From contig CP023454.1 of the NCBI GenBank assembly GCA_002356635.1, forward strand, positions 1,162,501 to 1,226,500: a stretch of 64,000 nt of DNA, written 5' to 3'. The first letter of the stretch is position 1. Each line of letters starts with the position of its first letter. Positions 60,997 to 64,000 of the stretch are shown here, piece by piece. The notes below the pieces were generated by a model, which saw only the letters and a program-made list of their open reading frames with translations, did not search any database and was not told where the DNA came from. The translations under genes were made by a program, and so were the position numbers. Source of the DNA: Rhodobacteraceae bacterium QY30 (GTDB lineage: Bacteria; Pseudomonadota; Alphaproteobacteria; Rhodobacterales; Rhodobacteraceae).

Positions 60997-61905
60997 TTAC
61001 GCGGCCATGGGTTCAGTTTCCAGAGCAGCATAGAAGTTGGCCTCGGCTTCTGTGGGCGGGATGTTCCCGATCGGCTCAAGCAGGCGGCGGTTGTTGAACC
61101 AGTCGACCCATTCCAGCGTGGCATACTCGACTGCCTCGAAGCTGCGCCAGGGGCCACGGCGGTGGATGACTTCAGCCTTGAACAGGCCGTTGATCGTCTC
61201 GGCCAGTGCGTTGTCGTAGCTGTCGCCGACGCTGCCTACAGAGGGCTCGATCCCGGCTTCTGCCAGTCGCTCGGTGTATTTGATCGACAGATACTGGCTG
61301 CCGCGATCGCTGTGGTGGACAAGCCCCATGCCCTTTCCGGGACGGCGATCATGCACCGCCTGCTCCAGGGCATCGAGGACGAACCCCGCATGGGCCGAAG
61401 TGCTGACCCGCCAGCCCACGATGCGACGGGCATAGGCGTCGATGACGAAGGCGACATAGACGAACCCCTTCCAGGTGGCGACGTAGGTGAAATCCGACAC
61501 CCACAGCATGTTGGGCGCGGGCACCCGGAACTGCCGGTTCACCCTGTCCAGCGGACAAGGTGCCCTCTTGTCCGGGAGCGTCGTTCGGTGCGGCTTCCCC
61601 CGGATAACACCCTGAATCCCCATGCTCTTCATCAACCGCGCGACCGTGCATCGCGCGACATCGAAGCCCTCGCGGCCAAGCTGCCGCCAGATCTTCCGGA
61701 CGCCATAGACCCGCCAGTTCTCTTCGAAGACCCGAAGGATCTCGGGGCGCAGAGCTTCGTCCCGGCGGGCACGATCCGACAGCCGTGACCGGTCAGCACG
61801 CTTCGCCAGGTGATCATAATAGGTGGACGGGGCAATCGGCAGCACGCTGCAGATCGGCTCGACCCCGTGCGCATCCCGGTGCGCGTCGATGAAACCCACC
61901 ATCAC
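60997..61905 (-). CDS. IS3-family transposase OrfB (DDE)
   Basis: 302 aa from GTG at 61905, overlapping the orfA stop. HTH_21 segment then rve catalytic core: first Asp in [10 protein letters not shown], second Asp in [10 protein letters not shown], Glu in [17 protein letters not shown]. No internal stop, so the IS may be active. Confidence 0.92.
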   Translation of the reverse strand: MMVGFIDAHRDAHGVEPICSVLPIAPSTYYDHLAKRADRSRLSDRARRDEALRPEILRVFEENWRVYGVRKIWRQLGREGFDVARCTVARLMKSMGIQGVIRGKPHRTTLPDKRAPCPLDRVNRQFRVPAPNMLWVSDFTYVATWKGFVYVAFVIDAYARRIVGWRVSTSAHAGFVLDALEQAVHDRRPGKGMGLVHHSDRGSQYLSIKYTERLAEAGIEPSVGSVGDSYDNALAETINGLFKAEVIHRRGPWRSFEAVEYATLEWVDWFNNRRLLEPIGNIPPTEAEANFYAALETEPMAA

Positions 61906-62225
61906 TTCGACCGGCGGTCGAGCTCCGCCATCGCAAAATATGCGCTGGCCTTGCGAAGGATATCGTTCGCCTGACGCAACTCGCGGTTCTCACGTTCCAG
62001 CGCCTTCATCTTCTCGGCCATCTCGGTCGGGATGCCCGCCCGCTTGCCGCTGTCGACCTCGGCCTTCTTCACCCACTCGTTCAGGGTATGGGCAGAACAG
62101 CCGATCTTCGCGGCAATCGACACGACCGCCTGCCAGCGCGACCCATGCTGCCCCTCGTTGTCGAAGACCAGCCGCACCGCGCGTTCACGCACTTCGGGGG
62201 AAAACTTGTTCGTCGTCTTGCTCAT
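61902..62225 (-). CDS. IS3-family transposase OrfA (HTH)
   Basis: 107 aa. An IS3 HTH_Tnp_1 domain ([40 protein letters not shown]) followed by a leucine-zipper coiled coil ([20 protein letters not shown]). OrfA stop and OrfB start overlap; I did not find a clear A-rich slippery site, so OrfAB fusion may arise by termination-reinitiation. Confidence 0.92.
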   Translation of the reverse strand: MSKTTNKFSPEVRERAVRLVFDNEGQHGSRWQAVVSIAAKIGCSAHTLNEWVKKAEVDSGKRAGIPTEMAEKMKALERENRELRQANDILRKASAYFAMAELDRRSK

Positions 62226-62278
62226 GATGCTCCATCCTACTCAGGAGTTGGAGCCTCCGCCAAACCCGGCGCGGTTCA

Positions 62279-62371
62279 GTTGCCCTGCCGACTGACATCG
62301 CAAGCGTTATCCAATGGTGCAGGCAGTCTATGGTCGCGAAGACTGTCAGCCGAGTGCGCGCCTTGATGTAG
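62279..62371 (+). pseudogene. Displaced 3' end of the DUF2478 gene
   Basis: Read in register across the excised IS, the frame continues from GTT (shared duplication) into [18 protein letters not shown] and ends at TAG 62369-62371. ALPxDxxxxxxW is the usual C-terminal pattern of DUF2478 proteins. Confidence 0.75.
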
Positions 62372-62558
62372 TACTCGGTCCCGCCTGCATCGTATGCGAG
62401 GGTATTGCCGCCAAGGGACCGGCGTGGCCAGTCGGGGGCCGCGGCGTTCATCGACCCGTCGTCGTAGACACCAGCCGCCCGATCTTTCGCAGCTTCTGCA
62501 CACCACCGTGGGAGAGGTCCGAATGGGCTGCATACTCTCGTTTGCTCATGCCTTTCAT
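62372..62558 (-). pseudogene. Phage terminase-small-like (Nu1/'external origin') remnant
   Basis: From ATG at 62558 the minus strand reads MKGMSKREYAAHSDLSHGGV and QKLRKIGRLV, the N-terminal HTH of phage packaging-type proteins. A frameshift then leads to VYDDGSMNAAAPDWPRRSLG and, further on, EYYIKARTRL, which parallels the next conserved block of that family. The remainder is missing where the DUF2478 gene begins. The stretch 62372-62675 holds nothing else that I can support. Confidence 0.6.
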
Positions 62559-62675
62559 GGTTGGGATAGCCCAATCAAACTGATGATATCGCTTTATATT
62601 CAGTTGATCGAGGCGCGCGGCAGAGCGAGTCTGATCGCAAGGAAACGATTCAACTCACCGAAAGACGCCACCGCC

Positions 62676-62903
62676 ATGACCACCCGTCGCTCCACTGATA
62701 ACACCAAAGCCCTCGACGCCTTCATGGCCGCCAAGGCCGAGATCGACCTGATGCTGGACCGCCTGCAGGACCTGAGCGACGACCACTTCGCGACCCACCC
62801 CGACGAGATCCATTGGGGGCATGTCGGCACGCTGGAGCACTACGCGGGCCTGCTGCGCCAGATCACCGACAGCGCCTTCAAGGAAGGCGAACACGCCGCC
62901 TGA
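62676..62903 (+). CDS. Small conserved mobile-element protein
   Basis: 75 aa from ATG at 62676. A helical, acidic protein (KALDAFMAAKAEIDLMLDRL; THPDEIHWGHVGTLEHYAGL). It is commonly found just before a DUF3489 gene on Rhodobacteraceae plasmids and islands. No catalytic motif. The longer ORF from 62523 covers unrelated DNA. Confidence 0.65.
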   Translation: MTTRRSTDNTKALDAFMAAKAEIDLMLDRLQDLSDDHFATHPDEIHWGHVGTLEHYAGLLRQITDSAFKEGEHAA

Positions 62904-62998
62904 AGCGCCCACACGGCGTGACGCCCTCCCCGTCCGAGGATGGGGCTTGCCTCCGTAGAAGGCGTGCACACCGCGCGCCCACAGCCACGGAGACCCCC

Positions 62999-63559
62999 AT
63001 GACCACCCCTTCCGACACCCAGTCCCTGATCCTTTCCCGCGCCGCGTCCCGGCCGGGGAACCTCGCCCTGCCGCTGCCCGAGGGGCTGGTCGGCGCCGCG
63101 GCCAAGATGGTGGTCGGAAAGATGATCGCCCGCGGCTGGCTCGAGGAGGTCGAGGCCAACCTTCGTCGCCGTGAGCCGATGTGGCGCGAAACCGGCGACG
63201 GCCACGGCACAACTTTGGTCGCCACCGAGGCCGGGCTGGAGGCCATCGGGATCGAGCCGGTGGTGGCCAGCGCCGTCGCCAGGGCGCTGAAGGCGAATCT
63301 GGAACCAGCGCAAACGCCCGACGATGCTGGCGCCGCGAAACCCGTCGCCATCCGCGCTGGCACCAAGCAGGCGCAAATCATTGGCATGCTCCAGCGACCC
63401 GAGGGCGCAACGGTCGCCGAGATGGTCGCGGCCACCGGATGGTTGGACCACACAGTCAGGGGTTCGATCTCTGGCACATTGAAGAAAAAGCTGGGCCTGC
63501 CCATCAGCGCCGAGAAGGCTGAAGGCAGAGGGACGGTCTACAGGCTCGATACGTTGTGA
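62999..63559 (+). CDS. DUF3489 protein
   Basis: 186 aa from ATG at 62999. The C-terminal DUF3489 domain is clear: RAGTKQAQIIGMLQRPEGAT, MVAATGWLDHTVRGSISGTL and KKKLGLPISAEKAEGRGTVY. It is a winged-helix-like DNA-binding domain. The N-terminal half (LILSRAASRPGNLALPLPEG) is a second HTH-like region. Frequent in mobile DNA of alphaproteobacteria; probable regulator. The 258 bp that follow hold an ORF (63556-63864) without family resemblance and I do not call it. Confidence 0.75.
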   Translation: MTTPSDTQSLILSRAASRPGNLALPLPEGLVGAAAKMVVGKMIARGWLEEVEANLRRREPMWRETGDGHGTTLVATEAGLEAIGIEPVVASAVARALKANLEPAQTPDDAGAAKPVAIRAGTKQAQIIGMLQRPEGATVAEMVAATGWLDHTVRGSISGTLKKKLGLPISAEKAEGRGTVYRLDTL

Positions 63560-63817
63560 CCAGCAGCGGACTGATTAGTCTGGCCTGCTTGCAAACCGGG
63601 ATACAGCGAAGTCGGCTTTCGACTCTGCTCAGAGCGCCGGGCCTGAAGTTGACATGTGGGGGAAAGCGAAACGGTATCGCCTTCTCGGGTGCGATCCGTA
63701 CTTTGCGGCATGAGCACGCCGGATCATGGATGAATCGACAGCATTGCTTCCCTAGGCAACAGAGTTACCAATGGGTTGCAACTGCCGTGTTATCATCTGA
63801 ATTCGGGCGCGTAGCAT

Positions 63818-64000
63818 TTGACCCTCGATCCTGCCCCTTTCTTATCGTGCTGCGTCTCGGTTGATCTGGAGGTCGACCCGAAATCTGCGCGGCTTTTTGC
63901 CTTTGCGGCGGTGCGGGGTGAGCGGGCGGTGGTTCACAAAGGGGCCGCGCTGGACCCTGCTCTGGACCGGCTGGAGGCGCTTTGTGAAGGGGCGGCGCAT
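63818..64000 (+). CDS. Start of a probable helicase/DEDD exonuclease-like protein (partial)
   Basis: An open frame after TAG at 63812-63814, possibly from TTG at 63818, runs off the window. It reads FLSCCVSVDLEVDPKSARLF and AFAAVRGERAVVHKGAALDP. The V-DLE-DP pattern is the first motif of a DEDD exonuclease domain, which in Rhodobacteraceae is found at the N-terminus of a RecQ-like helicase. The start codon is weak and the identification rests on a short segment. Confidence 0.45.
   Translation, partial: MTLDPAPFLSCCVSVDLEVDPKSARLFAFAAVRGERAVVHKGAALDPALDRLEALCEGAAH

Larger units (their letters stand above)
60958..62278. mobile_element. IS3-family insertion sequence, 1321 bp
   Basis: Terminal inverted repeats start TGAACCGC(A/G)CCGGGTTTG (60958 onwards and the complement ending at 62278), about 25/27 matching. 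They flank orfA and orfB. Immediately outside lie GTT (60955-60957) and GTT (62279-62281), a 3-bp target duplication normal for IS3 elements. Removing the IS and one GTT restores the DUF2478 frame. Confidence 0.9.

Noticed and set aside
62185-62574. 129-aa minus-strand ORF across the IS end
   Set aside because: It spans the IS inverted repeat and the DUF2478 tail; only the part at 62372-62558 has phage-like character and it needs a frameshift, so it is listed as a remnant.
63556-63864. 102-aa plus-strand ORF
   Set aside because: No family resemblance and irregular codon use; the probable helicase gene starts in another frame near its end.

Overview
The window reads as a chromosome segment of an alphaproteobacterium, most likely a member of the Rhodobacteraceae (Paracoccus/Rhodobacter-like). 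It has GC-rich coding sequence, an rrn operon ending in 23S-5S-tRNA-fMet, a Rhodobacteraceae-type prophage and an alphaproteobacterial-type arsenite oxidase. It is almost entirely accessory DNA inserted downstream of an initiator tRNA.

Layout. Positions 1-807: 3' end of 23S rRNA, 5S rRNA, tRNA-fMet(CAT) and a terminator. Positions 759-40325: an island bounded by the tRNA 3' half (710-758) and a 47/49-identical copy at 40326-40374, with matching 17-bp repeats just inside each end. The island is a defective lambda-like prophage transcribed leftwards (lysis, tail, head, portal, truncated terminase, methyltransferase, ParB-like). It has become a carrier of conflict genes: SIR2-HerA at the left end; a nucleotidyltransferase plus pentapeptide/channel-like pair inside the structural module; a DprA-phosphoribosyltransferase pair where the terminase 5' half should be; and at the right end a DNA methyltransferase (Mod), a Res-like helicase and an SF1 helicase-PLD fusion resembling type II Mokosh. 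The integrase is reduced to its C-terminal catalytic part, fused head-on to a beheaded phage gene. The element is therefore unlikely to excise or package by itself.

Positions 40375-45642: a second stretch repeats the layout att, hairpin, 17-bp repeat. It carries a Fic protein under an array of operator-like repeats, a small DNA-binding protein, and a tightly coupled operon of a large serine recombinase and two different ParB-like proteins.

Positions 45869-62371: an arsenic block. It contains arsJ-GAPDH-arsR/arsC fusion; arsR-permease-thioredoxin-like-OsmC; arsR-acr3-arsH; and aioX-aioS-aioR-aioB-aioA followed by a DUF2478 gene cut by an IS3-family element with a 3-bp GTT duplication. Together these would reduce arsenate, export arsenite, export the arseno-3-phosphoglycerate made by GAPDH, detoxify organoarsenicals, and sense and oxidise arsenite in the periplasm. 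AioR has lost the GAFTGA loop and the Walker B acids, so sigma-54 activation of aioBA is doubtful.

A minus-strand tail-fibre remnant (45869-46135) and a minus-strand terminase-small-like remnant (62372-62558) flank the arsenic block in the same order as in the first prophage. The block may have replaced the structural module of a second prophage. The window ends with two small Rhodobacteraceae mobile-element genes and the start of a probable helicase/exonuclease gene.
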